Assembly: GCF_024707125.1 (NCBI RefSeq)
Contig: NZ_JANQAH010000009.1
Coordinates: 62,001 to 126,000, forward strand
DNA length: 64,000 nucleotides
Reading direction: 5' to 3'
DNA from: Devosia sp.
GTDB taxonomy: Bacteria > Pseudomonadota > Alphaproteobacteria > Rhizobiales > Devosiaceae
Position 1 is the stretch's first letter, and each line of letters opens with the position of its first letter. A model generated the notes under the pieces. That model saw nothing but the letters and a program-made list of their open reading frames with translations. It was not told where the DNA came from and made no database searches. A program made the position numbers and the translations under genes. Positions 1-11,427 of the stretch are shown here, in pieces.

Positions 1-1689
1 GCGCTCCTGCCGTGTGCTCCTTGGCTCCTGGCGGAAGACATCGACAATGCTGTCAAGCTTGGCCGCCTGGGCTTCGGTCTGTTCGATGGCCGCATTGGTC
101 TGTTCCACCAGCGCCGCATTGTGCTGCGTCATTTCGTCCATTTGCCGAACGGCGGTTGCCACCTCATTGAGCGCGCTCGACTGTTCGCGGCTGGCCTTGG
201 CCATCTCCCCGATCAATCCAAAACTGTCCTCAGCCCCGTGCAGGATGTCGTCCAGTTTTCGTGCCGCCTGTTCGACGAGCTGGGCGCCGGTCCTCACTTC
301 GCCGGCGCTGGTCTCAATCAGGGCCTTGACGTCGGCCGAAGCCTGCGCCGCCGATTGCGCAAGGCGCCGCACTTCCACCGCCACCACCGCAAAACCCTTG
401 CCCGCATCGCCCGCCCGCGCCGCTTCTACCGAAGCGTTGAGGGCAAGGAGGTTAGTCTGAAAGGCAATATCGTCGATCAACCCGATGATGTTTGAAATCT
501 TGCCCGACGAGGCCTCGATGGCCGCCATGGCTGCGGTCGCGTCTCCCATCACCATGCCGCCCTTGGTCGCGTCTTCGGCCAAGCTACGAGCCTTTTCGCT
601 GGCTGTCGCCGCCCGCGTTGCATTGTCGGCAACGGTCCCGGCAAGCTGCTCGACGGCGGCCGAGGTTTCCTCGATGGTTGCCGCCTGGCGCGTCGTGCGC
701 TGCGACAGATCATTGGCCCCAGCCAGGATTTCGGCGGTCGCGGTCTTGAGTGAACCCGACGCATTGCGCAGGCCACCAACAATGGTTTCGAGTTGGCTCA
801 GCGACTGGTTGAAGGCCTGCCGGAGCTGCTCGTATTGCCCGGTAAAGCTGGTATCGATCCGCCCGCCAAGGTCCCCGTTGGACATGCGCGCAAGGCTCTG
901 CGTCAGCAGCGCAATAATGCCTTCGGCCCGCTTGCGTTCGGAAATATCGGTGGCGAACTTGACGACCTTTACCACCTTGCCGGCGGCATCGAAAATGGGG
1001 TTGTAGGAGGCCTGGATCCAGATCTCCTTGCCGCCCTTGCCAAAACGCTGGAACTCAGCCGAGATATATTCGCCCGCCCCCAATCTTTGCCAGAAGGAGC
1101 GGTATTCAGCGCTTGCGGCAAAGTCCTTGTCGCAGAACATGGAATGATGCCGCCCGACGATTTCTTCGAGGCGATAGCCTAGGGTGGCGAGAAAGTTCTG
1201 GTTCGCCTCCATGATCGTACCATCGAGCTTGAACGCAATGACGGCCTGGACGCGTGAAATCGCTTCCACCTGCGCCTTGTGATCGGCCGCCCGGCTTACC
1301 TGCTCGGTAATGTCGGTGGCAAACTTGATGACCTTTACCGGCTTGCCGGACTTGTCCATGACCGGGTTGTAGCTCGCCTGGATCCAGATTTCGCGCCCGC
1401 CCTTGGCAAGCCGCCGATAGGCCGCGGACTGAAATGAACCGCGCCGGAGCTCGGCCCAGAAATTCCTGTACTCTTCGCTCGTCGCAAAGGCAGGATCGCA
1501 GAACATCGAATGGTGCTTGCCGACGATTTCGTCGAGGCGATATCCCATCGCGCCGAGAAAGTTCTCGTTGGCCGTTATGATCTTGCCTTCAAGGGTGAAT
1601 TCGATGACTGCCTGGCTACGCGATATGGCCGCACACTTGGCCTCGAGATCACGTATCGAAGCACCCTGCCCAAAGCCCAGCGCTCGCAT
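1..1689 (-). CDS. Soluble methyl-accepting chemotaxis protein with two PAS domains (3' end beyond window)
   Basis: Cytoplasmic chemoreceptor, 563 residues visible, running off the left edge. The start is ATG at 1689; no membrane segment follows it. Two consecutive PAS domains (about residues 25-145 and 147-270) are close copies of each other: both have HHSMFCD followed by a ..[10 protein letters not shown].. strand. A short HAMP-like linker and the MCP signalling domain come next, with the hairpin tip around [19 protein letters not shown] and the adaptation helices. PAS domains of this kind usually sense redox state, oxygen or small molecules through a bound cofactor; which one cannot be told here. 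It is the most downstream of six receptor genes in one direction. The C-terminal tail lies outside the window, so the DWxEF tail seen in its neighbours cannot be checked. Confidence 0.9.
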   Translation of the reverse strand, partial: MRALGFGQGASIRDLEAKCAAISRSQAVIEFTLEGKIITANENFLGAMGYRLDEIVGKHHSMFCDPAFATSEEYRNFWAELRRGSFQSAAYRRLAKGGREIWIQASYNPVMDKSGKPVKVIKFATDITEQVSRAADHKAQVEAISRVQAVIAFKLDGTIMEANQNFLATLGYRLEEIVGRHHSMFCDKDFAASAEYRSFWQRLGAGEYISAEFQRFGKGGKEIWIQASYNPIFDAAGKVVKVVKFATDISERKRAEGIIALLTQSLARMSNGDLGGRIDTSFTGQYEQLRQAFNQSLSQLETIVGGLRNASGSLKTATAEILAGANDLSQRTTRQAATIEETSAAVEQLAGTVADNATRAATASEKARSLAEDATKGGMVMGDATAAMAAIEASSGKISNIIGLIDDIAFQTNLLALNASVEAARAGDAGKGFAVVAVEVRRLAQSAAQASADVKALIETSAGEVRTGAQLVEQAARKLDDILHGAEDSFGLIGEMAKASREQSSALNEVATAVRQMDEMTQHNAALVEQTNAAIEQTEAQAAKLDSIVDVFRQEPRSTRQER

Positions 1690-2039
1690 TTTTTGGCCTC
1701 TTGTCTGGGACGACAGCCGCCTATCGTCCTCTTTATGAGGCTGCGCCCCGAGGGTTAACAAAGGCTTTCTTGCCAAGTAGAATGTTTTTCGTATTTTACG
1801 AACCGCATGTAAAAAAGACATGCGTCGAATTAATATGACAAAATCCGTCAGTAGATAATTCGACTATACTCTACGTACGAATGCGCATTCGCGATTGCAT
1901 CTATCGTTACTAAATCTTGGGCGATGATAAGCGCGCCTTTATTGAGGGCACTCTGTCCCGGCGAATAACGAGGGGCGCCATCTCGGCGCCCCTTTGCTTT
2001 CAGTGCTTGGCGAACTAGTCGTCCGCGCCGTGGTCTCGA
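1690..2039. other. Intergenic region upstream of the PAS chemoreceptor
   Basis: Gene-free stretch of 350 bases, AT-richer than its surroundings. It holds the presumed promoter of the PAS receptor gene and the hairpin terminator of the next receptor gene (1972-1998). A TTAA-N7-TTTC element at 1755-1769 is spaced like a degenerate CtrA box. I see no open reading frame worth calling. Confidence 0.6.
1972..1998 (-). terminator. Rho-independent terminator after the receptor gene ending at 2040
   Basis: An 8-bp perfect GC stem (1972-1979 with 1985-1992) has a 5-base loop. T-rich sequence lies on both sides. It sits about 50 bases downstream of the stop codon at 2040. Confidence 0.6.
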
Positions 2040-4448
2040 TCAGAACTCGTCCCAGTCCGCCGAGATGGCAGCGCTGCCCTGGCTGAGATAGGCCTTGGCC
2101 GCTTTCTGGCTTGCAACCGGTCGTGGTGCCGGGCGGTGAGACCTGGACACTGCCGGCTGGGGCGCGGCAGATCGATCGTCGGTGTGGAACACCGCCACGA
2201 TCCGATCGAGCTCGCTCGCCTGGGCTTCGGTCTGCTCGATGGCGGCATTGGTTTGTTCCACCAGCGCCGCATTGTGCTGGGTCATCTCGTCCATCTGACG
2301 GACGGCAACAGTCACTTCCTCGATCGCCGCGGCCTGCTCGCGGCTGTCGCGGGCCATGCCTTCCATCAGCGCCGAATTGGAGCGCGCCGCCTCAAGCATG
2401 GCGGCGAGTTTTGCCGCCGCTTCCGCCACGAGCTTGGTACCGGCCCCGACTTCACCCGAGGACGCCTCGATCAAGGCTTTGACGTCCGAGGAGGCCTGGG
2501 CGGCCGACTGGGCAAGCCGCCGCACTTCCACGGCCACCACGGCAAAACCCTTGCCGGCATCGCCAGCACGCGCCGCTTCCACAGAAGCGTTGAGGGCCAG
2601 CAGGTTGGTCTGGAAGGCGATATCGTCGATGAGGCCAATAATGTTGGAGATCTTGCCCGAGGAGGTGGAAATCTGCTCCATGGCCTTGGTGGCGCGGCTC
2701 ATCACTTCGCCGCCCTCTTCGGCCGTGCGGCTCACCAATTGCGCATCGGCATTGGCATCGCGCGCCCGGTCGGCATTCTGCAGCACGGTATGAGCCAGCT
2801 GCTCCATGGCCGCCGAGGTTTCCTCGATGGTCGCCGCCTGCTTGGTCGTGCGTTCGCTGAGATCATTGGCGCCCGAGAGGATTTCCCCGGTTGCCGTCTT
2901 GATCGAGCGCGAGGTGTGCTTGAGCTGGCCGACGACATCACTCAACGTCTCGGCCACGGCATTGGCGTCGTTCTTCAACTTGGCAAAGGCGCCACTGAAA
3001 TTGCCCTGCATGCGAACTGTGAGGTCAGTCTGCGCCAGGGCCCCGAGCACGATACCGGTTTCCGACACGCCACTATCGACCGTCTCGACCAGCGAATTGA
3101 CGCTGCGCGCGAGGCTGTTGAGTTCGGCATCGGGGAATTCGGCATGGACGCGCTTGGTGAAATCGCCGGCAATGGCGGCATCCACCACTTCGCCGAAAGC
3201 GGCCTGCAGGTCCGTCATCATGGCGCGGCGCTGCTGTTCGTCCGCCACGATGCGCGCAGCCTCCGCCTCGGTCATCTGGCTGATCTTGAGCCCGTTTTCG
3301 CGGAACACTTCCACGGCCCGCGCCATATTGCCGATCTCGTCCTTGCCCTGCTGATAGGGCACTTCGAGGTCATATTTGCCCTGCGCCAGCTCGCGCATGA
3401 TGGCGGTCATCTTCTGGATCGGACCGGAGATGAAACCTGCGCCGAACCACACCAGACCCAGCGCGACCAGCGCCAGGATCGCCGCGGCGCCGATGGCGAG
3501 ATTGCGGGTATTATCGACGCCGGCATAGATCGTTGCCAGCGGCACCTGCATGATCATGGTCCACTGCTCGGGCACGCCCGGGAACTGCATCTGCGTGGTC
3601 ACGGCGAACTGCTGCACGCCATCGGCATCAGCATAGGCCATGCCCTGTTCCATGCGCGCGGTGTCCTGCAGCGCCGCGGCGACATCGGGCGCCACCGCCG
3701 TACCGGCCAGCGCCGGATCGGGATTGACGATCCAGAGGCCGTTATTGCTGATGATCTGCACTGTGCCCACGCCAAACGGCTTGAGCTGACCGATCACGCC
3801 GGCGATCGTGTCGAGCGTCAGGTCCGAGGTCAGGATGCCGATTGGCTTTTCGTTCTTGCGGATCACGACGCTGACCGTGGTCATCAGCACCGTCTTGCCG
3901 CCCACGGTGTAGCTATAGGGCGGCACCAGCGTATTGCGGTTTTCCTTGATCGGCAGGTCATACCATTCGCCGGTTCCGGCCTCCGGCGACATATCGAGCT
4001 GTTCGACGATCAGTTCGCCATTGGGCCGGGCAAAATAGGGAACAAAGCGACCCGCCTGGTCTGAATAGGCATGGCCAATGAATTCTGCGTCGCGGCCGTC
4101 GGGCTGGTTCGGCTCGAAAGCCAGCGTCATGCCCATCAGTGTCGGCCGCGCTTCGATCGCCTGGGTGACGATGCGGCCCAATTGATCGCGGTCGATCACC
4201 GGACCCTGAATGGCGCCTTCGATCGCAGCACCCACGCCTTGGGTCATGTTGACGATGCCACCGAGCTGGCCGGAAGCCATCTGCGAATAGGAGGCAACGA
4301 GCGCCCTAGCGCGCTCCTGCGCTTCGGTGCCCGCCGTCTGGTACATCAGGGCGATGCCGCCCGCGATGAGCCCGGCCATGCTTACCGCAAACAAAACCCC
4401 GGCGCCCGTTACCAGCTTGGCGCGAATGGAAAGATCGGAAAACTTCAT
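2040..4448 (-). CDS. Methyl-accepting chemotaxis protein with dCache sensor
   Basis: Transmembrane chemoreceptor of 802 residues. I start it at ATG 4448 ([11 protein letters not shown]), directly before the first membrane segment (about 12-35); the reading frame stays open further upstream but that stretch looks non-coding. A periplasmic dCache domain fills about 40-315, with a WYD..PPY pattern typical of the family. The second membrane segment is at 317-341, HAMP at 341-393, then a second HAMP-like repeat and the MCP signalling domain. The protein ends DWDEF, which fits the xWxxF docking pentapeptide for CheR/CheB. The ligand is unknown. A TTAA-N7-TAAA element lies upstream (4618-4632). It is one of six adjacent receptors. 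Confidence 0.93.
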   Translation of the reverse strand: MKFSDLSIRAKLVTGAGVLFAVSMAGLIAGGIALMYQTAGTEAQERARALVASYSQMASGQLGGIVNMTQGVGAAIEGAIQGPVIDRDQLGRIVTQAIEARPTLMGMTLAFEPNQPDGRDAEFIGHAYSDQAGRFVPYFARPNGELIVEQLDMSPEAGTGEWYDLPIKENRNTLVPPYSYTVGGKTVLMTTVSVVIRKNEKPIGILTSDLTLDTIAGVIGQLKPFGVGTVQIISNNGLWIVNPDPALAGTAVAPDVAAALQDTARMEQGMAYADADGVQQFAVTTQMQFPGVPEQWTMIMQVPLATIYAGVDNTRNLAIGAAAILALVALGLVWFGAGFISGPIQKMTAIMRELAQGKYDLEVPYQQGKDEIGNMARAVEVFRENGLKISQMTEAEAARIVADEQQRRAMMTDLQAAFGEVVDAAIAGDFTKRVHAEFPDAELNSLARSVNSLVETVDSGVSETGIVLGALAQTDLTVRMQGNFSGAFAKLKNDANAVAETLSDVVGQLKHTSRSIKTATGEILSGANDLSERTTKQAATIEETSAAMEQLAHTVLQNADRARDANADAQLVSRTAEEGGEVMSRATKAMEQISTSSGKISNIIGLIDDIAFQTNLLALNASVEAARAGDAGKGFAVVAVEVRRLAQSAAQASSDVKALIEASSGEVGAGTKLVAEAAAKLAAMLEAARSNSALMEGMARDSREQAAAIEEVTVAVRQMDEMTQHNAALVEQTNAAIEQTEAQASELDRIVAVFHTDDRSAAPQPAVSRSHRPAPRPVASQKAAKAYLSQGSAAISADWDEF

Positions 4449-4647
4449 TTCAACGCAATTGCCTCCACGCCCTTCTGGGCGGAATCCCCTCGCACAGGCC
4501 ACTGCCGTCCCCCGGCCAAGCCAAGAGAAAGCGCCTATGAGAGGGCTGTCTGGTGGCCGCCGAAGCGGACCATGATTTGCAATGTCTGCGTCCGAATGTA
4601 GCAATGCATGATTTGGGTTAAGTGCCGGTAAAGCATATCGGCAAATG

Positions 4648-4675
4648 AAGACGGCGCCCAAAGGGGCGCCGTCTT
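4648..4675 (-). terminator. Terminator hairpin after the receptor gene ending at 4702
   Basis: An 11-bp perfect stem pairs 4648-4658 with 4665-4675 around a 6-base loop, 27 bases past the stop codon. The T tract after it is short. Confidence 0.6.
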
Positions 4676-4701
4676 GATGCTTCGATCTGAGAACCAAAAG
4701 G

Positions 4702-6741
4702 TCAGAACTCGTCCCAGTCGGGCGACAACGCCGCATTGCCCTTGGACTTGAAGACGGGCGCTGTCGGACGCCGCGATTGCACTGCAGGCTCGGCCCGGCT
4801 TTCATCGACGGTAAAGATATCGACGACCCGGTCGAGCTCGGCCGCCTGAGACTCGGTCTGCTCGATCGCCGCGTTGGTCTCTTCCACCAGCGCCGCATTG
4901 TGCTGGGTCATCTCGTCCATCACCCGCACCGACGTGCCCACTTCCTCGATGGCCTGGGCTTGCTCCCGGCTCGCCTTGGCGATGGTCTGCATCACCTCGG
5001 CATTGCGCACCACAGCGTCGAGCATGCTTTCGAGCTTTTTCGCCGCAGTGGAGACGAGGCGCGAGCCGCCGCTCACCTCCGTGGCACTCTTCTCGATCAG
5101 TTCCTTGACCTCCGCCGAGGCCTGCGCCGCCGATTGCGCGAGGCGCCGCACCTCGACCGCAACCACGGCAAAGCCCTTGCCCGCCTCGCCCGCCCGCGCT
5201 GCTTCCACCGAAGCGTTGAGAGCCAGCAGATTCGTCTGGAAAGCGATGTCGTCGATCATGCCGATGATATTGGAAATCTTGGCAGAGGATTGGGTGATGC
5301 GCTCCATGGCCTCATTGGCCTCGCCCATCACCACCCCTGTTGCCTCGGCTTCGCGCGACACATTTTCGGCATCGGCTCCCGCCTTGCCCGCCAGTTCCGC
5401 ATTGCTGGCAACGGTCGAGGCAAGCTGCTCCATGGCGGCCGAGGTTTCTTCGATCGTCGCCGCCTGCTTGGTGGTCCGCTCGGAAAGGTCGTTGGCGCCG
5501 GAGAGGATTTCTCCTGTCGCCATTTTCAGCGCCCGCGAGGTCACGCGCAATTGGCCGATGACATCGCATAGCTTGTCCGCGACGCCATTGGTATCGCCGC
5601 TGAGCTTGGCAAAGGCCCCCTGATAGTTCCCCGCCATGCGGTGCGTCAGGTCGGCCTCGGCAAGCCGGGACAGCACCTCCCCGGTCTCGCTCAATCCGCG
5701 GTCGACGGTTTCCACCAGCCGATTGACGCTGCCCGCGAGACTGTTGAGTTCGGGATCAGCAAACTGGGCATGCACGCGCTTGGAAAAATCGCCGGCAATC
5801 GCAGCATCGACCACTTCCCCGAAGGCTGCCTGCAAGGCAACCATCATGTCGGTGCGCTCAATGCGCCGACGCTGCGAGGCAAGCCGTTCTTCCTCGGTCA
5901 TCTCCGTCATCTTGAGGCCATTGGCGCGGAACACTTCGACGGACTTGGCCATGGCGCCCACTTCGTTGTTGCGGGCGACATAGGGAACGACGGCGTCGTA
6001 GTCGCCGCCCGAAATGGTCTCCATGACCTTGGCCAGCCGCGGCACGGGCGCCAGCAGTAGCCGCGCGACGAAGAAGCCGAAGACACCGAGAACAACCAGC
6101 ACGCCACCACCAACCGCCAGCAGCAATTGCAGCAATTGCTGGATCGTTCCGTCAACCCTTGCCCGGTCGACGCCGACATAGAGCACGCCAAGCGTCTTGC
6201 CGCCCTGATCGACGATCGGCTGATAGGCCGTGTAATAGGGCCGCCCAACGATGGTCGCCTCACCGAAATAGGCCGTGCCTGCCGCAACCGAGTCATAGGC
6301 CGGACTGGTCTTGCCCAGAACCGTGCCGAGAATACGCTCGCCCTTTTCATCGACGATCGTCGTCGTCATGCGCACGAAATCCTGCTGCGCCTCGTCCCAG
6401 CCGAAGATCGTGGCGGATTCTCCCGTCAGCCGCACGATCGAGTCGACAAGGTCATGATTGAGGAACTGGCGCGGCATGGCCCAGGCAACCAGACCATCGA
6501 GATCCCCGGTCTCGCTCCACTTGGCCTCGGAACCCGGCAGATTGCCGGAAAGGATCGTCGCCGCCGTCTTGAGGTTGGCATGCTGTTGTTCGATCGCCTG
6601 CTCCCGAAGAGCCGTGCCGAGGCTTGAATAGACTGCAAATGTCACGGCGCTGATCGACAGAATAATCGTCACCACGACCAGACAAACAATGGCAGAGGTA
6701 ACTTTGACATCGGCAACGAAGGCCGAAATTCGGCTGAACAT
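4702..6741 (-). CDS. Methyl-accepting chemotaxis protein with single Cache (Cache_3/Cache_2-like) sensor
   Basis: Chemoreceptor of 679 residues. The ATG at 6741 is preceded by a G-rich Shine-Dalgarno. The order is: membrane segment at about 15-37, periplasmic single Cache domain at about 40-200 (with ..[13 protein letters not shown].. and ..[11 protein letters not shown].. patterns of the Cache_3-Cache_2 group), second membrane segment at 203-230, HAMP, a HAMP-like repeat, and the MCP signalling domain. The C-terminus is DWDEF, a CheR/CheB-docking type tail. A TTAA-N7-TTAT element lies upstream (6811-6825). The two neighbouring receptors on the upstream side carry the same sensor type, so these three form a related subgroup. 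The ligand is unknown. Confidence 0.93.
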   Translation of the reverse strand: MFSRISAFVADVKVTSAIVCLVVVTIILSISAVTFAVYSSLGTALREQAIEQQHANLKTAATILSGNLPGSEAKWSETGDLDGLVAWAMPRQFLNHDLVDSIVRLTGESATIFGWDEAQQDFVRMTTTIVDEKGERILGTVLGKTSPAYDSVAAGTAYFGEATIVGRPYYTAYQPIVDQGGKTLGVLYVGVDRARVDGTIQQLLQLLLAVGGGVLVVLGVFGFFVARLLLAPVPRLAKVMETISGGDYDAVVPYVARNNEVGAMAKSVEVFRANGLKMTEMTEEERLASQRRRIERTDMMVALQAAFGEVVDAAIAGDFSKRVHAQFADPELNSLAGSVNRLVETVDRGLSETGEVLSRLAEADLTHRMAGNYQGAFAKLSGDTNGVADKLCDVIGQLRVTSRALKMATGEILSGANDLSERTTKQAATIEETSAAMEQLASTVASNAELAGKAGADAENVSREAEATGVVMGEANEAMERITQSSAKISNIIGMIDDIAFQTNLLALNASVEAARAGEAGKGFAVVAVEVRRLAQSAAQASAEVKELIEKSATEVSGGSRLVSTAAKKLESMLDAVVRNAEVMQTIAKASREQAQAIEEVGTSVRVMDEMTQHNAALVEETNAAIEQTESQAAELDRVVDIFTVDESRAEPAVQSRRPTAPVFKSKGNAALSPDWDEF

Positions 6742-6844
6742 GAAATACCCCCCTCAAGCGCTCGATTAAGACGAGTTTGCGCACTATCAGGGAATGTTAG
6801 CACCCCGCTATTAACCAGATATTATTGCTGATCTTCAGACAAGA

Positions 6845-6873
6845 ACCCCGACCCGCACGCAGCAAGTCGGGGT
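6845..6873 (-). terminator. Terminator hairpin after the receptor gene ending at 6903
   Basis: An 8-bp perfect stem (6845-6852 with 6866-6873) is followed in the minus direction by a T-rich stretch. It lies 30 bases past the stop codon. Confidence 0.6.
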
Positions 6874-6902
6874 CAATATTGAACACAAATGCCTGTTATT
6901 AC

Positions 6903-8972
6903 TTAGAATTCATCCCAGTCAGCAGCCAAAGCAGTATTTCCCGCGCTGCGCACCGTGGGCGGGGTCCGCCGCGGCGACGCTGAAACGCTCCGCTTTTCCG
7001 CCGGGACTGCCGCAGAGGCACCGCGATCATCGAGCCGGAAAATATCAACGATCCGGTCCAGTTCGCTCGCCTGGGCTTCAGTCTGTTCGATCGCAGCATT
7101 GGTTTGTTCCACCAGCGCCGCATTGTGCTGCGTCATCTCGTCCATCTGCCGCACGGCGGTCGAAATTTCCTCGATGGCGCCGGCCTGCTCACGGCTGGCG
7201 CGGGCAATGGCCTCGAGCGAGACGGTATTGTCGCGGATGGCACCCAGCACCGAAGCAAGCTTGCTCGCGGCCTCCTCCACGAGCCGCGATCCTGAAGCCA
7301 CTTCCCCCGCGCTTTGCTCGATAAGGACCTTCACCTCAGCCGAGGCCTGAGCCGCCGATTGCGCCAGGCGCCGCACTTCCACCGCCACGACCGCAAAACC
7401 CTTGCCGGCGTCACCCGCTCGCGCCGCTTCCACCGAGGCGTTGAGCGCAAGCAGGTTCGTCTGGAACGCAACATCGTCGATCATGCCGATGATGTTGGAA
7501 ATCTTGGCCGAAGACTGCGTGATCCTCTCCATAGCCTCAGTCGCATCCTGCATGGCGAGGCCGCCATGCTCGGCCGTCTGGGTGACCTGCGCAGCATTGG
7601 CGCTCGCATCCCTGGCGCGGGCCGCATTGCCCATCACGGTCGATGTCAACTGCTCCATGGCTGCCGAGGTTTCCTCGATGGTCGCGGCCTGCCTCGTCGT
7701 GCGCTCGGAAAGATCATTGGCGCCGGAAAGGATTTCGCCGGTCGCCGCCTTCAGGGCCCCCGAGGTGGAGCGGAACTGCGTCACGATATCGGTCAGTTTT
7801 TCGGCCACCGCATTGATGTCAGCCTTGAGTTTGGCAAAGGCACCGCGATGCTCGCCCTGCATGCGCTGGGTCAGGTCAGTATTGGCCAGGGCATTTAGCA
7901 CGGCCCCAGTCTCGCCGAGCCCACGATCGACGCTGCCCACCAACGTATTGACCGACTTGGCGAGACCATTGAGCTCGGCATCGGGAAACTGCTCGGGCAC
8001 ACGACGAGAAAAATCCCCGTCGATGGCCGCATCGACCACATCGCCAAAGGCGCGTTGCAGCTCGATCATCATGGCCTGACGATCCTCGGAATCGCGAATG
8101 ATGCGCGCCGCCTCCGCTTCGGTCATCTGCGCAACTTTCAGTCCGCTCTCGCGGAAAACTTCTACGGCGCGGGCCATGGCGCCGACCTCATTGCCGCGCT
8201 GGACATAGGGAACATCGGTCTCAAACCGCCCCTCGGCAATCGCTCCCATGGCCGCCGCAATGCGGGGCAGCGGACGCGTGATGACAAGGCTCAGGAGGTA
8301 GCCGAGAACACCCAGCACCAGCGTCGTCACCATCGCAATGGTCAGCATAAGCACCATCATGCCCTGCACCGATTGCTCAATGGCCTCAAGCGTTTCCCCG
8401 ACGAGGATCGCGCCGGCCACCGCCCCGTCCTCTCGGACCACCGGGTGATAGGCAGCATAATAGGTTTCGCCGCCGATCGTCTCTTCACCCAGCCATGAGC
8501 GCCCTTCCTTCATCGCTGTCATGACGGCACCCTGCGGATCCATGATCTGACCCTTGAGGCTCGCACCAGCCTCATCCACCAAGGTGGTGGTATTGATCAC
8601 CAGGTCCTTGGTGTCCTTGTCGGCGATATAGATCGCCGTTTCGCCGCCCGTGACGCGGGAGATGCCATCGACCAGTTCGGTATCGAAGAAGGGCAGCAGC
8701 GCCCACAACGTTACCTGCCCCAGCGCACCATCGTCTCCCCAATTGACAACGGTCCCGCCGGCCTTGTTGGTCGCCGCGGCAAAGATGGTGGCGGCCGTAC
8801 GCAGGTTCGCCTCCTGCCGGTCGCGGCCCTGCTGCATCATCGTGCTGGAGAAGTTGAGGTAGATGCCGATCGCAACGACGGTAATCGACACGACGATGGC
8901 AGCGGTCACCACAGTCGCAATAATAAATCTCAGGCTTAGACGCCCGAAAAAGGCGGATATAGACCGTGCCAT
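6903..8972 (-). CDS. Methyl-accepting chemotaxis protein with single Cache sensor
   Basis: Chemoreceptor of 689 residues. I chose ATG 8972 because GAGGGA lies 5 bases before it; the longer frame would need TTG at 9029 without a good ribosome-binding site. First membrane segment at about 14-40. The periplasmic single Cache domain (..[11 protein letters not shown].., ..[12 protein letters not shown]..) resembles that of the receptor at 4702-6741. Second membrane segment, HAMP, HAMP-like repeat and MCP signalling domain follow. The C-terminus is DWDEF. A TTAA-N7-TTAC element lies upstream at 9022-9036. Ligand unknown. Confidence 0.92.
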   Translation of the reverse strand: MARSISAFFGRLSLRFIIATVVTAAIVVSITVVAIGIYLNFSSTMMQQGRDRQEANLRTAATIFAAATNKAGGTVVNWGDDGALGQVTLWALLPFFDTELVDGISRVTGGETAIYIADKDTKDLVINTTTLVDEAGASLKGQIMDPQGAVMTAMKEGRSWLGEETIGGETYYAAYHPVVREDGAVAGAILVGETLEAIEQSVQGMMVLMLTIAMVTTLVLGVLGYLLSLVITRPLPRIAAAMGAIAEGRFETDVPYVQRGNEVGAMARAVEVFRESGLKVAQMTEAEAARIIRDSEDRQAMMIELQRAFGDVVDAAIDGDFSRRVPEQFPDAELNGLAKSVNTLVGSVDRGLGETGAVLNALANTDLTQRMQGEHRGAFAKLKADINAVAEKLTDIVTQFRSTSGALKAATGEILSGANDLSERTTRQAATIEETSAAMEQLTSTVMGNAARARDASANAAQVTQTAEHGGLAMQDATEAMERITQSSAKISNIIGMIDDVAFQTNLLALNASVEAARAGDAGKGFAVVAVEVRRLAQSAAQASAEVKVLIEQSAGEVASGSRLVEEAASKLASVLGAIRDNTVSLEAIARASREQAGAIEEISTAVRQMDEMTQHNAALVEQTNAAIEQTEAQASELDRIVDIFRLDDRGASAAVPAEKRSVSASPRRTPPTVRSAGNTALAADWDEF

Positions 8973-9142
8973 TCTTGTCCCTCGGATGAGCAGCGTGGCG
9001 CGAATCTTAGAGGAGTTGAATTTAATCAAGTATTACAATGATTTAGATCGACATCATTTTCATTTTTGCACCTCCGCATTGAAAATGCTCTCAATGAAAT
9101 CGACATCGATACCCGGCTTTTTCAGTACGGGCTCCCCAGACG

Positions 9143-9176
9143 AAAATGGGGAAGGCCCGCTTCCGAGCCTTCCCCA
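9143..9176 (-). terminator. Rho-independent terminator after the receptor gene ending at 9208
   Basis: A 10-bp perfect stem pairs 9147-9156 with 9167-9176. In the minus direction it is followed at once by TTTT. It lies 31 bases past the stop codon. Confidence 0.8.
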
Positions 9177-9207
9177 GTTCTAATGAAGGAGTTGAGCGGA
9201 GTTTTAC

Positions 9208-11274
9208 CTAGAACTCGCTCCAGTCGTCAGCCTTCACCGCGGCATTGCCGTGGCTGAGATAGGCTTTGGCGACCGACTTGAGTTTTTGCTGGATACCACG
9301 TGCACCCTGCGGTTCTGCGGGTGCCGCCGAAACCACCTTCCGCCCGTCGGTCGCAAAGATGTCGACGATCTGATCGAGCTTGGTGGCCTGTGCCTCCGTC
9401 TGCTCGATAGCCGCATTCATCTCTTCAACCAGCGCCGCATTGTGCTGGGTCATTTCGTCCATCTGCCGGACCGCTGCATTGACTTCCTCGATAGAGGACG
9501 CCTGCTCGCGGCTCTCGCGGGCAATGCCGGTCATCAGGTCATTGGAGGACCGCGCTGCTTCCAACATGGCCGCGAGCTTCGAGGCGGCGTCGCTGACGAG
9601 ACGAGTGCCCCCCTTCACTTCGGTCGCGCTCTGCTCGATCAGCTGCTTCACATCCGAAGACGCACTGGCCGCACTTTGTGCCAGGCGCCGCACTTCCACG
9701 GCCACCACGGCAAAACCCTTGCCCGCCTCACCGGCCCGCGCGGCTTCCACGGAGGCATTGAGCGCAAGCAGGTTGGTCTGGAAGGCGATGTCGTCGATCA
9801 TCCCGATGATGTTCGAGATTTTCGCCGAAGACTGGGTAATCCTCTCCATGGCCTCGGTCGCCTGCGCCATCACCTGACCGCCGACTTCCGCCGAACTTGT
9901 CACATCGCCTGCCGCCGCGCTCGCCTCCTGCGCCCGCTGCGCATTCTGCAAAACCGTCGCCGCAAGCTGCTCCATCGCCGCCGACGTTTCTTCGATCGTC
10001 GCCGCCTGCTTTGTGGTGCGTTCGGAGAGATCATTGGCCCCGGAGAGAATTTCTCCCGTTGCCGTCTTCAGCGTGCCCGAAGTTGCCCGCAACTCTCCAA
10101 CCACATCGGTCAGGCGATCTGCCACTGCATTGACGTCCGACTTCAACCGCGCAAAGGCGCCTTGATATTCGCCTTCCATGCGGTGGGTCAGGTCAGTATT
10201 GGCCAGCGCCGAAAGCACCACGCCCGTCTCGCCAACCCCACGATCCACCGTCTCGACAAGCCCATTGACCGAACGCGCCAGCGCATTGAGTTCGTCATCC
10301 GGGAAATCGGCTTCTACCCGGCGCGAAAAATCGCCCGATATCGCCGCATCCACCACATGCCCGAACGAGCGCTGCAGATCGGTCATCATCTGCTGGCGGC
10401 TTTCCTGTTCCGACAGGATGCGCGCCGCCTCCGCCTCGGTCATCTGGCTGACGCGCAGGCCGTTCTCGCGGAAGACTTCCACCGCCCGCGCCATGGCGCC
10501 GATCTCATTGCGACGATCGACATAGAGCACCTCGGTATCAAAATTCCCCTCGGCAATCGCCTGCATGGTCGCGGCGAGTTTTGGCACAGGCTTGGTCAAT
10601 TGCCGCGAAACGATCAGCGCCAGCGCCCCCATCACGGTCAACAGCACGCCACCGATCACCAGCATGCCCGGAATCGACGCACGCGCCGACGCTTCCGCCG
10701 CGCCGAGATCCGCACCGACCCAGAAAGCACCGAGCAAGGTATTGTCGAGCTTGAGCACGGGGAAGAACTCACCCCAATAGGTTTTGCCCAGCAGCTCTAC
10801 TTCGCCCTCATAGGGCAACGATTGCGACAGGGCTGCATGGGCTGGACTCTGCGGATCAACGGCAAAGTCGATGGCCCGCTCATCGCCCTCGCCGACAAAA
10901 CTCGACGTCTTGGCCAAGAACTGCCCGGTCGCCGGGTCGATCGCAAAAACCACGGCCTCTCCGCCGGTCACGCGGGTGATCGAGTCCACCGTGCCATTGT
11001 CGTAAAAGCGCGGGATGGAATAGGTCTGGAAGGCGCCGACATTATTGTCCTCGGCCCAGGTCACCACGGAACTCGCGAGACGCTTTTCGAGGATGGTCGC
11101 GGCGGTCTTGAGGTCGGTCCGCTGCTGGAGCTGGGCCTGCTGCAATGCCTGCTGATGCAGTCCCATGTAATTGCTGACCGAATAGGCGATGATCGTCACG
11201 ACGATGCTACCCAGAACCAGTCCGGAAATAGCCGTTGTCAGCTTGATGCTGCCAAGCGCGGAAAAAAGTCTCAT
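9208..11274 (-). CDS. Methyl-accepting chemotaxis protein with single Cache sensor (C-terminal half duplicated in next gene)
   Basis: Chemoreceptor of 688 residues. The ATG at 11274 follows AGGGGGA. Membrane segment at about 12-34, periplasmic single Cache domain (..[13 protein letters not shown]..), second membrane segment, HAMP, HAMP-like repeat, MCP signalling domain. The C-terminus is DWSEF, preceded by a linker of about 45 residues. From [12 protein letters not shown] to the end (about 390 residues) it differs from the receptor at 11428-13929 at only three positions that I can find, while the sensor halves are unrelated. A TTAA-N7-TTTC element lies upstream at 11346-11360, similar to the one before the PAS receptor. 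Confidence 0.93.
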   Translation of the reverse strand: MRLFSALGSIKLTTAISGLVLGSIVVTIIAYSVSNYMGLHQQALQQAQLQQRTDLKTAATILEKRLASSVVTWAEDNNVGAFQTYSIPRFYDNGTVDSITRVTGGEAVVFAIDPATGQFLAKTSSFVGEGDERAIDFAVDPQSPAHAALSQSLPYEGEVELLGKTYWGEFFPVLKLDNTLLGAFWVGADLGAAEASARASIPGMLVIGGVLLTVMGALALIVSRQLTKPVPKLAATMQAIAEGNFDTEVLYVDRRNEIGAMARAVEVFRENGLRVSQMTEAEAARILSEQESRQQMMTDLQRSFGHVVDAAISGDFSRRVEADFPDDELNALARSVNGLVETVDRGVGETGVVLSALANTDLTHRMEGEYQGAFARLKSDVNAVADRLTDVVGELRATSGTLKTATGEILSGANDLSERTTKQAATIEETSAAMEQLAATVLQNAQRAQEASAAAGDVTSSAEVGGQVMAQATEAMERITQSSAKISNIIGMIDDIAFQTNLLALNASVEAARAGEAGKGFAVVAVEVRRLAQSAASASSDVKQLIEQSATEVKGGTRLVSDAASKLAAMLEAARSSNDLMTGIARESREQASSIEEVNAAVRQMDEMTQHNAALVEEMNAAIEQTEAQATKLDQIVDIFATDGRKVVSAAPAEPQGARGIQQKLKSVAKAYLSHGNAAVKADDWSEF

Positions 11275-11382
11275 GCGTCCCCCTGAGCACCCTGCCCGGT
11301 GCCGTCACCTCAAATCTGTCCGCGCGCATCCTAGAGAACGGGGGGTTAATGCAGTGTTTCTTGTATGGTAGGACAGAACAAG

Positions 11383-11410
11383 AAAAAGGGCGCCAGTGGC
11401 GCCCTTTTTT
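11383..11410 (-). terminator. Bidirectional terminator between two receptor genes
   Basis: A 7-bp stem (11388-11394 with 11398-11404) and 3-base loop are flanked by AAAAA on the left and TTTTTT on the right, so it can end transcription from either side. It lies 24 bases past the stop codon at 11428. Confidence 0.85.
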
Positions 11411-11427
11411 GTCGAGGTGACAATGAT

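Noticed and set aside
4449..4898. Upstream extension of the receptor frame to 4898
   Set aside because: The extra 150 residues read like non-coding sequence, precede the natural MKF..membrane-segment start and overlap a terminator and the next gene's end.
9250..11286. Long plus-strand open frame opposite the receptor genes (also 2136-4064, 13510-14820)
   Set aside because: These are antisense frames of high-GC receptor genes, rich in His and Arg, without ribosome-binding sites or recognisable domains.
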